64,000 bases of DNA from an uncultured Rhodospirillales bacterium (GTDB lineage: Bacteria > Pseudomonadota > Alphaproteobacteria > ATCC43930 > CGMCC-115725), in NCBI GenBank assembly GCA_903828515.1, contig CAIKMD010000002.1, positions 868,001 through 932,000 on the forward strand, in the 5' to 3' direction. The position numbers were made by a program, and so were the translations under genes. Of this stretch, positions 34,225-43,154 are shown piece by piece (position 1 is the stretch's first letter; each line of letters opens with the position of its first letter). Under the pieces are notes generated by a model. The model searched no databases. It was not told the origin of the DNA and saw only the letters and a program-made list of their open reading frames with translations.

Positions 34225-35682
34225 ATGCCGCAGGATATTCTCGTCGTCGATGATGAGGCCGATATCCGCACCCTGATGTGCGGCATTCTGGCCGACGAGG
34301 GCTACGATACGCGTCAGGCCGGCAACAGCACCGAGGCCCTGGCCGCGATGCGCGCGCGTCAGCCGTCGCTGCTCGTCCTCGACATCTGGCTGCAGGGCAG
34401 CGAACTCGACGGGCTCGAAATCCTCAAAGTGGTCAAACGCGAATTGCCGGCGCTACCGGTGGTGATGATCTCGGGCCACGGCAACATCGAGACCGCGGTC
34501 GCCGCGATCAAGCTCGGCGCTTACGACTTCATCGAAAAGCCGTTCAAGTCCGATCGTCTTCTGCTGATCGTCGAGCGCGCGATCGAGGCGGCACGGCTGC
34601 GACGCGAGAACGAGGAACTGAAGGCGCGCGCCGGCGGCGAGGACGACCTGATCGGCGTCTCGCATGCGAGCCTCCAGTTGCGGCAGCAGATCGACCGCAT
34701 CGCTCCGACCAACAGTCGCGTGCTGATCACCGGCCTTCCGGGCGTCGGCAAGGAAATCGCGGCGCGCCTCCTGCACGCGCGCTCGCGGCGCAGCGCCGGA
34801 CCGTTCGTGGTCTTGAGCTGCGCGACGATGCGCCCCGAGCGCTTCGAGCCCGAGTTGTTCGGCACCGACGCCGGCGTCGATGGTCCCGAGAGCCCGCGCA
34901 AGGTCGGCACCTTCGAGCAGGCGCATGGCGGCACGCTGTTCCTCGACGAAGTCGCCGACATGCCGATCGAGACGCAAGGCAAGATCGTCCGCGCGCTCCA
35001 GGACCAGACTTTCGAGCGCGTCGGCGGCACCAGGGTCAAGGTCGACGTTCGCGTCATCGCATCGAGCAATCGCGACCTCGCCGTGGAGATTGCCGCCGGA
35101 CGCTTCCGCGAGGATCTTTATTACCGTCTTGCCGTAGTGCCGGTTCTGGTCCCGCCATTGCGTCAGCGCGTCGAGGACGTGCCCTTGCTCGCGCGTCATT
35201 TCATGCAGCGCGCGGCGGAATCTGCGCGGCTCACCCCACGCGACATCGGCGAAGATGCGATGGCCGCGCTGCAATCCTATGAATGGCCGGGCAATGTGCG
35301 TCAGCTCAAGAACGCGATCGACTGGACCCTGATCATGGCGCCGGGCGGGGCGACCGATCCGATCCGCGCCGACATGCTGCCGGCCGAGATCGGCGCGATC
35401 GCGCCGGCTGTCGTGCGTTGGGACAAGGGCGGCGAGTTGATGGCGCTGCCGTTGCGCGATGCGCGCGAGATGTTCGAGCGCGAATATCTTCTGGCGCAGA
35501 TCACCCGCTTCGGCGGCAATATCTCGCGCACCGCCGCCTTCGTCGGGATGGAGCGTTCGGCGCTGCACCGCAAGCTCAAATCCCTCGGCGTGTTCAACGG
35601 CGAACGCGGCAATAGCGACGCGGCCGTCAAAGCCGACACGGCGGACATGCCGGTCAAAGCCGATTTGCCCGAAGCGGAATAA
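34225..35682 (+). CDS. ntrX: NtrX response regulator lacking the sigma-54 contact motif
   Basis: 485 residues. Receiver with Asp53 (LVLDIWLQGSELDG), AAA+ domain with Walker A GLPGVGKE (170-177) and Walker B LFLDE (238-242), and a Fis-type HTH (GGNISRTAAFVGMERSALHRKL). Between residues 211 and 230, where sigma-54 activators carry GAFTGA, this protein reads LFGTDAGVDGPESPRKVGTF, so contact with sigma-54 is unlikely. Alphaproteobacterial NtrX proteins are known to lack this motif. It starts 3 bases after ntrY. Confidence 0.94.
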   Translation: MPQDILVVDDEADIRTLMCGILADEGYDTRQAGNSTEALAAMRARQPSLLVLDIWLQGSELDGLEILKVVKRELPALPVVMISGHGNIETAVAAIKLGAYDFIEKPFKSDRLLLIVERAIEAARLRRENEELKARAGGEDDLIGVSHASLQLRQQIDRIAPTNSRVLITGLPGVGKEIAARLLHARSRRSAGPFVVLSCATMRPERFEPELFGTDAGVDGPESPRKVGTFEQAHGGTLFLDEVADMPIETQGKIVRALQDQTFERVGGTRVKVDVRVIASSNRDLAVEIAAGRFREDLYYRLAVVPVLVPPLRQRVEDVPLLARHFMQRAAESARLTPRDIGEDAMAALQSYEWPGNVRQLKNAIDWTLIMAPGGATDPIRADMLPAEIGAIAPAVVRWDKGGELMALPLRDAREMFEREYLLAQITRFGGNISRTAAFVGMERSALHRKLKSLGVFNGERGNSDAAVKADTADMPVKADLPEAE

Positions 35683-35685
35683 TCC

Positions 35686-36549
35686 ATGTCGCGGATCGCT
35701 TACGTCAACGGACGCTATGTCCCGCATCGCGCGGCGCGCGTTCATATCGAGGATCGCGGCTATCAGTTCGCCGACGGCTGTTACGAAGTCGTCGCCATCC
35801 GCAACGGCGTCTGCGTCGACGCGGGGCTTCATCTGGCGCGGTTCCATCGCTCGCTCGAGGCGCTGAAGATCAAGCCGCCGATGGGCGATGCGGCGCTGAT
35901 GACGGTGATGCGCGAGGTGGCGCGGCGCAATCTCGTCCGCGAGGGCTACGTCTACATGCAGGTCACGCGCGGTGCCGCGCCGCGCGATTTCGCTTTTCCG
36001 GCCGGGATCAAACCGAGCCTGGTGATGACCGCGCGGCGCAAGACCCTGATCGATCCGCGACTGATCGCCGAAGGGATCAAGGTCATCACCGTGCCCGATC
36101 TGCGCTGGAACCGGCCCGACATCAAATCGATCGCGCTGTTGCCCAACGCGCTCGGCAAGGAACAGGCGAAGCAGGCCGGCGCCTTCGAGGCGTGGCAGGT
36201 GGATCGCGACGGCAACGTGACCGAGGGCACGTCTTCCAATGCGTGGATCGTCACATCGACAGGCGAGGTGGTGACCCGCCGCGCCGACAACGCGATCCTC
36301 AACGGCGTCACCCGCCAGGGGCTCATCCGCGTGATCGCCGAGGCCGGCCTCAAATTCGTCGAACGGCCGTTCAGCGTCGCCGAGGCGAAGGCCGCGCGCG
36401 AGGCCCTGCTGACCAGCAGCACGAATTTCGTTCTGGCGGTGGTGCGGATCGACGATGCGCCGATCGCTGACGGCAAACCCGGACCGCTCGCGCGCCGGCT
36501 CGGCGACGCTTATTCGGCTTACGCCGCGTCGGGTGGACAGGACCGATGA
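35686..36549 (+). CDS. dat: D-amino-acid aminotransferase, class IV PLP enzyme
   Basis: 287 residues. Fold type IV aminotransferase: IEDRGYQFADGCYEV, QVTRGAAPRDFAFP, PLP lysine Lys147 in RPDIKSIALLPNAL, and EGTSSNAWIV, the phosphate-binding loop. The DIKS context and short length favour D-alanine aminotransferase over branched-chain aminotransferase. It would provide D-glutamate or D-alanine for peptidoglycan. It starts 3 bases after ntrX and overlaps the HAD gene by ATGA, so it belongs to the ntr transcript. Confidence 0.88.
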   Translation: MSRIAYVNGRYVPHRAARVHIEDRGYQFADGCYEVVAIRNGVCVDAGLHLARFHRSLEALKIKPPMGDAALMTVMREVARRNLVREGYVYMQVTRGAAPRDFAFPAGIKPSLVMTARRKTLIDPRLIAEGIKVITVPDLRWNRPDIKSIALLPNALGKEQAKQAGAFEAWQVDRDGNVTEGTSSNAWIVTSTGEVVTRRADNAILNGVTRQGLIRVIAEAGLKFVERPFSVAEAKAAREALLTSSTNFVLAVVRIDDAPIADGKPGPLARRLGDAYSAYAASGGQDR

Positions 36550-37217
36550 GCGATGCGCCGCGCGCCGTCGTGTTCGACTGGGACAACACGCTGGTCGATA
36601 GCTGGGCGACGATTCACGAGGCGCTGGTCCTGACCTTTACCGCGATGGGCCGCGAGCCGTGGAGCTTCGCCGAAACCAAACTGAAAGTGCGCCAAAGCCT
36701 GCGTGATGCGTTTCCGGTGCTGTTCGGCGACCGTTGGGAGGAAGCACGCAAGCTTTACCTCGACAGCTTCACCGCGATCCATCTCGAACGCCTGACGGCA
36801 GTGCGAGGCGCCGAGGACTTATTGAAAGATGTCAGAACCGCGGGATTCTATTCGGCCCTGTTGAGCAACAAGACGGGGAGGCTGTTGCGCCGCGAGGTCG
36901 AACATCTCGGCTGGGGCGGCTATTTCACCAAGCTGATCGGCGCGGGCGACGCGGGCGCCGACAAGCCCGACCCGCTGGCGATGGCGATGGCGCTCGAGGG
37001 CAGCGGCTTTGCCGGCAACACAGTCTGGTATGTCGGCGATACCGCGATCGACATGGAATGTGCCGCGCGCGCCGGCTGCGTCGGCGTCCTGGTCGGCGCG
37101 GTCGATCCCGCGGATCCGGGCTTCGTCCAATATCCGCCGGCTCAGACCTTCGCCGATGTCACGGCGTTGGCGCGGCATTTGACCGCAGCGGCCCCTCGAT
37201 CCAGCGAAACCCGGTGA
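36546..37217 (+). CDS. HAD-superfamily hydrolase (phosphoglycolate phosphatase-like)
   Basis: 223 residues. Motif I VFDWDNTLVDSW holds the nucleophilic Asp, motif II is LLSNKTG, the motif III lysine falls in GAGADKPDPLAM (read here as GDAGADKPDP), and motif IV is YVGDTAIDMECA. The helical cap between motifs I and II is of the Gph/beta-phosphoglucomutase type. Substrate unknown. It is coupled by ATGA to dat. Its last 59 bases overlap the end of a convergent lipoprotein gene. Confidence 0.85.
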   Translation: MSDAPRAVVFDWDNTLVDSWATIHEALVLTFTAMGREPWSFAETKLKVRQSLRDAFPVLFGDRWEEARKLYLDSFTAIHLERLTAVRGAEDLLKDVRTAGFYSALLSNKTGRLLRREVEHLGWGGYFTKLIGAGDAGADKPDPLAMAMALEGSGFAGNTVWYVGDTAIDMECAARAGCVGVLVGAVDPADPGFVQYPPAQTFADVTALARHLTAAAPRSSETR

Positions 37218-37545
37218 GTATCCCGCCGTCAAACCGGCATTCGACGCCGATCCGGCGCGCATAAGGGCTGTTGGCGGGCACGGACTTCCGGATTCCCGAG
37301 ACCTGGGTAACGATCGTGGTGCCGTCCTGGGACACTAGCGGCGTGCCCATATCCACGCCGTTTTCGGGAAATGCCCGGCGCATGATATCGGCGCAGCGGT
37401 CGGTGTAGCTGACGCTGCCGAAGGCGCCCTGAGCGTCAAATCCGAGGGTCGACATGCGCTCGCACCCGGCCAAAAGCGCCGTTCCCAGGACCACCGCCGA
37501 AATCGCTCGGCCGATTCGCGCTAAAATCCAAAAATTCATCGACAT
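37159..37545 (-). CDS. Small lipoprotein, function unknown
   Basis: 128 residues. Start at ATG 37545 (or 37539, two codons later) opens a signal peptide with a lipobox LLAGC. The mature protein has a pair of cysteines (DRCADIM and VECRFDGG) likely to form a disulphide, and short beta-prone segments. Not recognised. It lies opposite to the ntr-hfq genes in an otherwise unidirectional block and overlaps the HAD gene by 59 bases at the 3' ends, which invites antisense effects on both messages. Confidence 0.6.
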   Translation of the reverse strand: MSMNFWILARIGRAISAVVLGTALLAGCERMSTLGFDAQGAFGSVSYTDRCADIMRRAFPENGVDMGTPLVSQDGTTIVTQVSGIRKSVPANSPYARRIGVECRFDGGILTGFRWIEGPLRSNAAPTP

Positions 37546-37724
37546 TCCAGTCGATTGTGCCCCGGTGACGGACGAAAGACAAATTGCCTCATGTGACGGG
37601 CTTGTCATTTCCCTTCGACACCCAATTTTGCTATCCAAGGGAGAAGCATATCGAAGGCTTCTCCCCGCTCGTCGGAGAGGGCCGTGGTCCGATCGGCTCC
37701 AATAACTCAAGAAGGGGAATCCCC

Positions 37725-37976
37725 ATGTCGTCGGAAAAAACTCAGAATGTTCAGGACGTTTTTCTGAACAACGTGCGCAAGAACAAGACTCCGGTAACGG
37801 TCTTCCTGGTCAACGGGGTCAAGCTGCAAGGCATCATTACCTGGTTCGACAATTTCTGCGTCTTGTTGCGTCGCGACGCGCATTCGCAGCTCGTCTACAA
37901 GCATGCGATCTCGACCGTCATGCCGTCGGCGCCGATCCAGTTATTCGAACCGGGAATGGGTACCGAAGAAGTCTGA
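37725..37976 (+). CDS. hfq: RNA chaperone Hfq
   Basis: 83 residues. Sm1 motif [29 protein letters not shown] and Sm2 motif [10 protein letters not shown] are complete. It forms a hexameric ring that pairs small RNAs with messages. GAAGGGGAA lies 5 bases ahead of the ATG at 37725. Short C-terminal tail as in other alphaproteobacteria. The 180-base leader after the lipoprotein gene contains a GC-rich stem around 37655-37680 and presumably its own promoter. Confidence 0.97.
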   Translation: MSSEKTQNVQDVFLNNVRKNKTPVTVFLVNGVKLQGIITWFDNFCVLLRRDAHSQLVYKHAISTVMPSAPIQLFEPGMGTEEV

Positions 37977-37980
37977 GCGG

Positions 37981-39297
37981 ATGGCAGCTGATACGCGCGG
38001 AGAGCAGGGCTCCGTCGGACGCTGTCTCGTCATTCATCCGGTCCTTCGTAACGCGCCCGCGTCGCGCGGCGAGAATCTGCGCTCGCCCGAGATGCGGCTC
38101 GAAGAAGCGACCGGGCTTGCCGCCGCGATCGATTTGCGCGTCGTGCTCGCCGAGATCGTTCGCGTTGGCACCTGGCGACCCGGCACACTGATCGGGTCGG
38201 GCGCCACCCAGCGTCTCGGCGAGGTGATCAAGGACAACGAGATCGCGGTGGTCGTGGTCGATGCCACGGTCACGCCGGTGCAACAGCGCAATCTCGAAAC
38301 CGCGTGGGCGTGCAAGGTCATCGACCGCACCGGCCTGATCCTCGAAATCTTCGGCGCGCGTGCGCGAACCCATGAAGGCCGCTTGCAGGTCGAACTCGCG
38401 TCGCTGACCTATCAGCGCTCGCGCCTCGTGCGATCCTGGACCCATCTCGAACGGCAGCGCGGCGGCTTCGGCTTCCTCGGCGGCCCCGGCGAAAGCCAGC
38501 TCGAAATGGATCGCCGGCTCATCACCGATCGCATCGTGCAGTTGAAGCGCGAGCTGAACGGCGTCAAGCGCACCCGCGCGCTCCATCGCGAGGCGAGGAA
38601 ACGCGTGCCCTATCCGGTGATCGCGCTCGTCGGTTACACCAATGCCGGCAAATCGACGCTGTTCAATCGGCTGACCAAGGCCGAAGTCGTCGCCGCCGAC
38701 ATGCTCTTTGCGACGCTCGACCCGACCATGCGCAAGCTCGATCTGCCGTCAGGGCGCATCGCGATCCTCTCCGATACGGTGGGATTCGTGTCCGACCTGC
38801 CGACGTCGCTGGTCGCGGCGTTTCGCGCGACGCTCGAGGAAGTGACCGCCGCCGATCTCATCGTCCATGTCCGCGACGTGCATCATCCGGAAACCGAGGC
38901 GCAGCGCGACGACGTTCACGCCGTGCTGACCGAACTCGGCCTTGGCGAGATCGTCGAGCAGGGCCTGGTCGAGGCGCTCAACAAGATCGATCTCCTGTCC
39001 GAGGACGGGAAGGCGGCGCTGTTCAATCAGGCGCGGCGCAACGACGAGGCCGTGCCGGTCTCGGCGGTAACCGGCGAAGGATGCGAGGCGTTGCTGGAAC
39101 TCGTCGAGCGCCGGCTCAATGTCGACCGCAGTTCGGTGAAGCTCGACGTGCCGTTGAAGGACGGCGCGGCGATCGCCTGGCTCTATCAGCACGGCGAGAT
39201 CATCGAGCGCGAGGACGACGACGAGAACGCCCATGTCGAAGTCCGCCTGACCAAGGCCGATCTCGGCCGGTTCAAGGGCGCGTTTCCGGCGGACTGA
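37981..39297 (+). CDS. hflX: GTPase HflX
   Basis: 438 residues. N-terminal HflX domain with GSGATQRLGEVI and the glycine-rich GGFGFLGGPGESQLE, a helical linker, then the GTPase domain: G1 GYTNAGKST, G3 SDTVGFVSDLP, G4 NKIDLL. It binds the 50S subunit and splits stalled ribosomes under stress. The start at 37981, 4 bases after hfq, follows TGAGCGG. Normally followed by mazG in this class; here mazG is 5 kb away and inverted. Confidence 0.94.
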   Translation: MAADTRGEQGSVGRCLVIHPVLRNAPASRGENLRSPEMRLEEATGLAAAIDLRVVLAEIVRVGTWRPGTLIGSGATQRLGEVIKDNEIAVVVVDATVTPVQQRNLETAWACKVIDRTGLILEIFGARARTHEGRLQVELASLTYQRSRLVRSWTHLERQRGGFGFLGGPGESQLEMDRRLITDRIVQLKRELNGVKRTRALHREARKRVPYPVIALVGYTNAGKSTLFNRLTKAEVVAADMLFATLDPTMRKLDLPSGRIAILSDTVGFVSDLPTSLVAAFRATLEEVTAADLIVHVRDVHHPETEAQRDDVHAVLTELGLGEIVEQGLVEALNKIDLLSEDGKAALFNQARRNDEAVPVSAVTGEGCEALLELVERRLNVDRSSVKLDVPLKDGAAIAWLYQHGEIIEREDDDENAHVEVRLTKADLGRFKGAFPAD

Positions 39298-39390
39298 ACA
39301 CAGCCTTGCATAGAAATTGTTCCCTAAACGTTCTTGAAATTCCCGATATTTCTCTGGTAGCGTCTTCGCCGTCCAAAGCGGGAGGGATGA

Positions 39391-40275
39391 ATGTGGAGGA
39401 GTATCGGGGCGCTGATCGCATTGCTGGTCCTGGCCGGCTGCGCGCCGCCGGTCGATCCGAACGCGCCGCTTCAGGTCAAGGTTTCCGGCGACGCGTTCAG
39501 CAAGGACATCACGCTCACCGGTCCGCTCTTTCATCAGGAGCGGCTGGCCAGCTACGCGGGCGAAACCTGGGGCCTGCGCAGCTTCGTCGATCCGAAGGCG
39601 CATACCGCCACGCATCAGCTTTACGCCCAGCTCGATTACGACAAGAACATCGCGAACAACGTCTACTACGCCGCCGATAACAGCGCCCGCGACTACAAGC
39701 CGAAGGTCATCTATCGCGAGCGTTGCGGCCGTAGCCAATACTGCACCATCGATACGGATCACCTGACCATCGACGTCGACGAAGCGACCTTGCGCGCGAA
39801 TGCGGCGAGCGGCATGGCTTTCAAGTTCAGCGCCAATTCCGGCTATGCGGTCATCGTGAAAGTCAGTCCGCGCATGATTGCCGCCCAGCTCGATGCCGAA
39901 CAGCGGGTTCTGTCGGGTGCCGTGGTGGTCGGACAAACCGTACCGAGCGGTGAGTCGATCGTCACCGCCTCGAATTCGCCGCCGACGCCGCCACCGCCGG
40001 ACGAAAAACCCGCACCGACCGGCAACATTTTTCGCGGCCTTACGCCGCGCGATCTGCCGTCCGGCGGCGGAATCGTGGTGGATCGTGTCGACCCCGGCAC
40101 GCCGGCCGAACTCGCCGGAGTTCAGGTCGGCGACCGGATCACGGGTTACGACGGTCACCCGGTGAAGACCGTGCAGGAATTGCAGAATCTGATCGCGAAG
40201 ACGCCGCCGGGGAAACGCGTCAACATGGACCTCATCCGGCATCGCGAGCCGGTGACGGTGTCGCCACAATCGTAA
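39391..40275 (+). CDS. PDZ-domain lipoprotein
   Basis: 294 residues. Lipobox LAGC at 15-18 after a short signal peptide. The N-terminal half is a beta-rich domain I do not recognise, with one disulphide candidate (ERCGRSQYC). A proline-rich linker (PPTPPPPDEKPAP) leads to a C-terminal PDZ domain (about 212-285: GGGIVVDRVDPGTPAELAGV, VGDRITGYDGHPV). No protease domain is present, so it may be a scaffold or substrate adaptor in the envelope. GGAGGG precedes the ATG. Confidence 0.72.
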   Translation: MWRSIGALIALLVLAGCAPPVDPNAPLQVKVSGDAFSKDITLTGPLFHQERLASYAGETWGLRSFVDPKAHTATHQLYAQLDYDKNIANNVYYAADNSARDYKPKVIYRERCGRSQYCTIDTDHLTIDVDEATLRANAASGMAFKFSANSGYAVIVKVSPRMIAAQLDAEQRVLSGAVVVGQTVPSGESIVTASNSPPTPPPPDEKPAPTGNIFRGLTPRDLPSGGGIVVDRVDPGTPAELAGVQVGDRITGYDGHPVKTVQELQNLIAKTPPGKRVNMDLIRHREPVTVSPQS

Positions 40276-40332
40276 TCCTCTCTTCCGTGTGCCCGTCAAA
40301 CCTTGGATAAAGAGGGCCAAGGGAGACACGGT

Positions 40333-41199
40333 ATGAAACTGGCATTCATCGGCCTGGGCGTGATGGGATCGCCGATGGCGGGGCATCTCGCCGCCGCCGG
40401 GCATCAGGTCACCGTCTATAACCGCACGGCCGCGAAAGCGCAGGCCTGGGCGGCAAAGCACGGCGGCAAAACCGGTGCGACGCCGGCCGAAGCCGCCGCC
40501 GGCGCCGAGATCGTCTTTACCTGCGTCGGCAATGACGACGATGTGCGCGCGGTCGTGCTCGGCGATCAGGGCGCGCTGGCCGGCATGGCGCGCGGCGGCA
40601 TCCTCGTCGATCACACGACGGCCTCGGCCGAACTCGCGCGCGAACTCGACCGCGCGGCCAAGGGCAGGGGACTCGGCTTCCTCGACGCGCCGGTCTCGGG
40701 CGGGCAGGCGGGCGCCGAAAGCGGCAAGCTCACCGTCATGGTCGGCGGCGACGAAGCAAGCTTCACGCGCGCCGAACCGGTGATGGCGCATTACGGCCGC
40801 GCGGTCACGCTCATGGGGCCGCCGGGCAATGGCCAGCTCACCAAGATGGTCAACCAGATCCTGATTGCCGGTCTGGTTCAGGCCTTGTCGGAGGGGTTGA
40901 ACTTCGCGGTGCGCGCCGGGCTCGATGCGCGCAAGGTCGCCGATGTCGTCGCCAAGGGCGCGGCGCAATCCTGGCAGCTCGAGAACCGCTATCAGACCAT
41001 GCTCGACGGCAAATTCGATTTCGGTTTCGCGGTCGACTGGATGCGCAAGGACCTCGCGATCTGTCTCGCCGAGGCAAGGCGCAACAAATCGGCGCTGCCG
41101 GTGACGGCGCTGGTCGATCAGTTCTACGAGCGGGTTCAGGAACGCGGCGGCGCGCGCTGGGATACGTCGAGCCTCATCCATCTCCTGACCAAGCCGTGA
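40333..41199 (+). CDS. Beta-hydroxyacid dehydrogenase (3-hydroxyisobutyrate dehydrogenase family)
   Basis: 288 residues. Rossmann motif GLGVMGSPMAGHL, substrate motif FLDAPVSGG, and the catalytic Lys in GNGQLTKMVNQI are in their standard places. Members oxidise 3-hydroxyisobutyrate or reduce tartronate semialdehyde with NAD(P); which applies is not decidable. The start is the ATG after GGGAGACACGG. It is 10 bases from the FkbM gene, so likely an operon. Confidence 0.88.
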   Translation: MKLAFIGLGVMGSPMAGHLAAAGHQVTVYNRTAAKAQAWAAKHGGKTGATPAEAAAGAEIVFTCVGNDDDVRAVVLGDQGALAGMARGGILVDHTTASAELARELDRAAKGRGLGFLDAPVSGGQAGAESGKLTVMVGGDEASFTRAEPVMAHYGRAVTLMGPPGNGQLTKMVNQILIAGLVQALSEGLNFAVRAGLDARKVADVVAKGAAQSWQLENRYQTMLDGKFDFGFAVDWMRKDLAICLAEARRNKSALPVTALVDQFYERVQERGGARWDTSSLIHLLTKP

Positions 41200-41209
41200 C
41201 GAGCGCCGC

Positions 41210-42046
41210 ATGAGCCGACACATCGCCGGCGCGATGACCGCCGCCATTCGCGGCGTGACCGGTGTGATGACCAAGTGGCAGGGCATCGCGACGCGCGCGC
41301 AGATCGCCGCCGATCTCGTCCCGCGCGTGAAGGTCGCAACGAAGCACGGCGATCTCAGCTTCTATACGCCGTCGAAAACCGCGGTCTATTGGCCGCGCCG
41401 CGGCATGGGCACCGAGCCCGACACGCTGCGCTGGCTCGATCGCATGGCGCCGGGCAGCGTGCTGTGGGATATCGGCGCGAGCGTCGGGATATATTCGCTT
41501 TATGCTGCCGCGCGCGGCGACATGGAGGTGTTGGCGTTCGAGGCCAATCCCTATACCTATCACTGCCTGTTGCAGAACACGCGCGAGAACCGGCTCGACG
41601 GGAAACTGAAACCCTATTGCGTCGCGCTGGCCGAAACCGCGTCGCTCGGCTCGCTCTATCTCGACAGCGTCGAGGCCGGCACGGTCGGCAACGCGTTCGG
41701 CGACCCCGCCAACAGTCTCCTGCGCACGAGCGCCGGCACGATCGACGTGCCGATGGTGTCGCTGTCGATCGACGCGCTCGCCGGCGCATTCGGCGCGGCG
41801 TTCCCGACCCATATCAAGATCGACGTCGACAGCATCGAGGAACAGATCGTTGCCGGCGGCGCCAAGACGCTCTGCGATCCGCGCGTCAAATCGGTGCTGA
41901 TGGAACTGCATCGCGACATCAACCAGCCGGACGGCCGTTCGGCGGCGATCGTCGAGCGCATGCGGTCTTACGGGTTTTCGATCGACGAATCCGATTCGGG
42001 CGGCTCGGTGAACTGCCTGTTCGTGAGGCCCGAACCCCGCGCTTGA
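41210..42046 (+). CDS. FkbM-family methyltransferase
   Basis: 278 residues. SAM-binding segment SVLWDIGASVGIYSLYAA, acidic residue EAN, and the FkbM late motif FPTHIKIDVDSIEEQIVAGG are all present. FkbM enzymes O-methylate sugars or polyketides. The acceptor is unknown. No glycan biosynthesis genes are nearby, so it may be part of an imported piece. Starts 10 bases after the dehydrogenase. Confidence 0.87.
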   Translation: MSRHIAGAMTAAIRGVTGVMTKWQGIATRAQIAADLVPRVKVATKHGDLSFYTPSKTAVYWPRRGMGTEPDTLRWLDRMAPGSVLWDIGASVGIYSLYAAARGDMEVLAFEANPYTYHCLLQNTRENRLDGKLKPYCVALAETASLGSLYLDSVEAGTVGNAFGDPANSLLRTSAGTIDVPMVSLSIDALAGAFGAAFPTHIKIDVDSIEEQIVAGGAKTLCDPRVKSVLMELHRDINQPDGRSAAIVERMRSYGFSIDESDSGGSVNCLFVRPEPRA

Positions 42047-42108
42047 CAGGACGGGCCAACCTCCCGATCCTTGATCCCAACAAAATAAGACGATCAGGGG
42101 AGGGCACG

Positions 42109-43119
42109 ATGCGGCTCGGCTTGATGGGGACGGTACTGCTCGCGGGCGCGATCGCGGCGGGTTCGGTGCAGGCGCAGACACCGGCGCCGGTCAACATACG
42201 GATCGCCTGGGTCATACCGGTCGCCAATTGGGCGTCGATCCTCTACGAGAAAAAAGACCTGATGACGCATTACGGCAAGACCTACACGGTCGAGCCGATC
42301 CATTTCGCCGGCACGCCGCCGATGATCACGGCGCTTGCCTCGGGCCAGCTCGACATCGCCGATCTTGCCTATTCGTCCTTCGCGCTCGCGGTCGTGAACG
42401 CGGGCATGAAAGACCTGAAGGTCATCGGCGACGAGGCGCAGGACGGCGCCAACGGCCATTACTCCGGCCAGTATTACGTCCTCAAGGACGGGCCGATCAA
42501 AACCATCGAAGACCTCAAAGGCAAGGTGATCGCCGATGTCGGCGCCGGCTCGGCGGTCGATATCGCGATCAAGGCGATGCTCAAGCATCACGGACTGGAA
42601 ACGCCGCGCGACTATGCCGCGATCGAAGCCGGGTTCCCCAACATGGAAGCCCTGCTGCGAGAAAAGAAAGCCGATCTCGTGGCGGCGGTCGCGCCGTTCA
42701 ACACCTCGCCGAGCTTCATCGCCATCGCCAAGCCGCTGTTCAGCGCGGTCGATGCGCTGGGCGGGCCGACGCAATTCGTGGTCTGGACCGCGCACGCCGA
42801 TTTCGTGAAGACGAACCGTCCGGCGCTGGTCGATATGTTCGAGGACGCGATCCGCGCGACGCGCTGGCTGACCGACCCGAAGAACCACGACGCGGTGATC
42901 GAGATCGCGATGCGCCTGACCAAGCAGCCCGCGGTCAACGTGGCGTCGTCCTATACGATGGACGATCTCTACCGCGACCCAAACATGCTGCCCAATATCG
43001 ACAACCTGCAACGCGCGATCGACGCGCAGTTCGAGGTCGGGTTCCTCAAGGAAAAACTCGACGTGAAGCCGTTCGTCGATCTGAGCCTCGTCAAGGAAGC
43101 CGCCGCCAAAATCAAATAG
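42109..43119 (+). CDS. ABC transporter substrate-binding protein, NMT1-like
   Basis: 336 residues, signal peptide ending SVQA. PVNIRIAWVIPVANWASILYEKKDLM, ALASGQLDIADLAYSSFAL, DLKGKVIADVGAGSAVDIAI and RPALVDMFEDAIRATRWL identify the NitT/TauT type. GGGGAGGG stands 5 bases before the ATG at 42109. It is paired in the same orientation with the next binding protein, 35 bases on, but no permease or ATPase on this strand follows. Confidence 0.85.
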   Translation: MRLGLMGTVLLAGAIAAGSVQAQTPAPVNIRIAWVIPVANWASILYEKKDLMTHYGKTYTVEPIHFAGTPPMITALASGQLDIADLAYSSFALAVVNAGMKDLKVIGDEAQDGANGHYSGQYYVLKDGPIKTIEDLKGKVIADVGAGSAVDIAIKAMLKHHGLETPRDYAAIEAGFPNMEALLREKKADLVAAVAPFNTSPSFIAIAKPLFSAVDALGGPTQFVVWTAHADFVKTNRPALVDMFEDAIRATRWLTDPKNHDAVIEIAMRLTKQPAVNVASSYTMDDLYRDPNMLPNIDNLQRAIDAQFEVGFLKEKLDVKPFVDLSLVKEAAAKIK

Positions 43120-43154
43120 GCGGCGGATCGATAAAACAACCAGGAGATTGCGCG

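Noticed and set aside
37546-37724. Possible small RNA or riboswitch in the hfq leader
   Set aside because: Only one modest GC stem is visible and no known riboswitch core; a promoter could not be fixed by eye either.
38749-41286. 845-codon open frame on the - strand
   Set aside because: It is antisense to hflX, the PDZ lipoprotein and the dehydrogenase, all with clear domains. The product is Arg/Asp/His-rich without any recognisable motif, as expected for the mirror frame of GC-rich genes.
41275-42108. N-terminal extension of the binding protein at 42109
   Set aside because: The frame crosses the FkbM gene out of phase; the real start has a strong ribosome site and a signal peptide.
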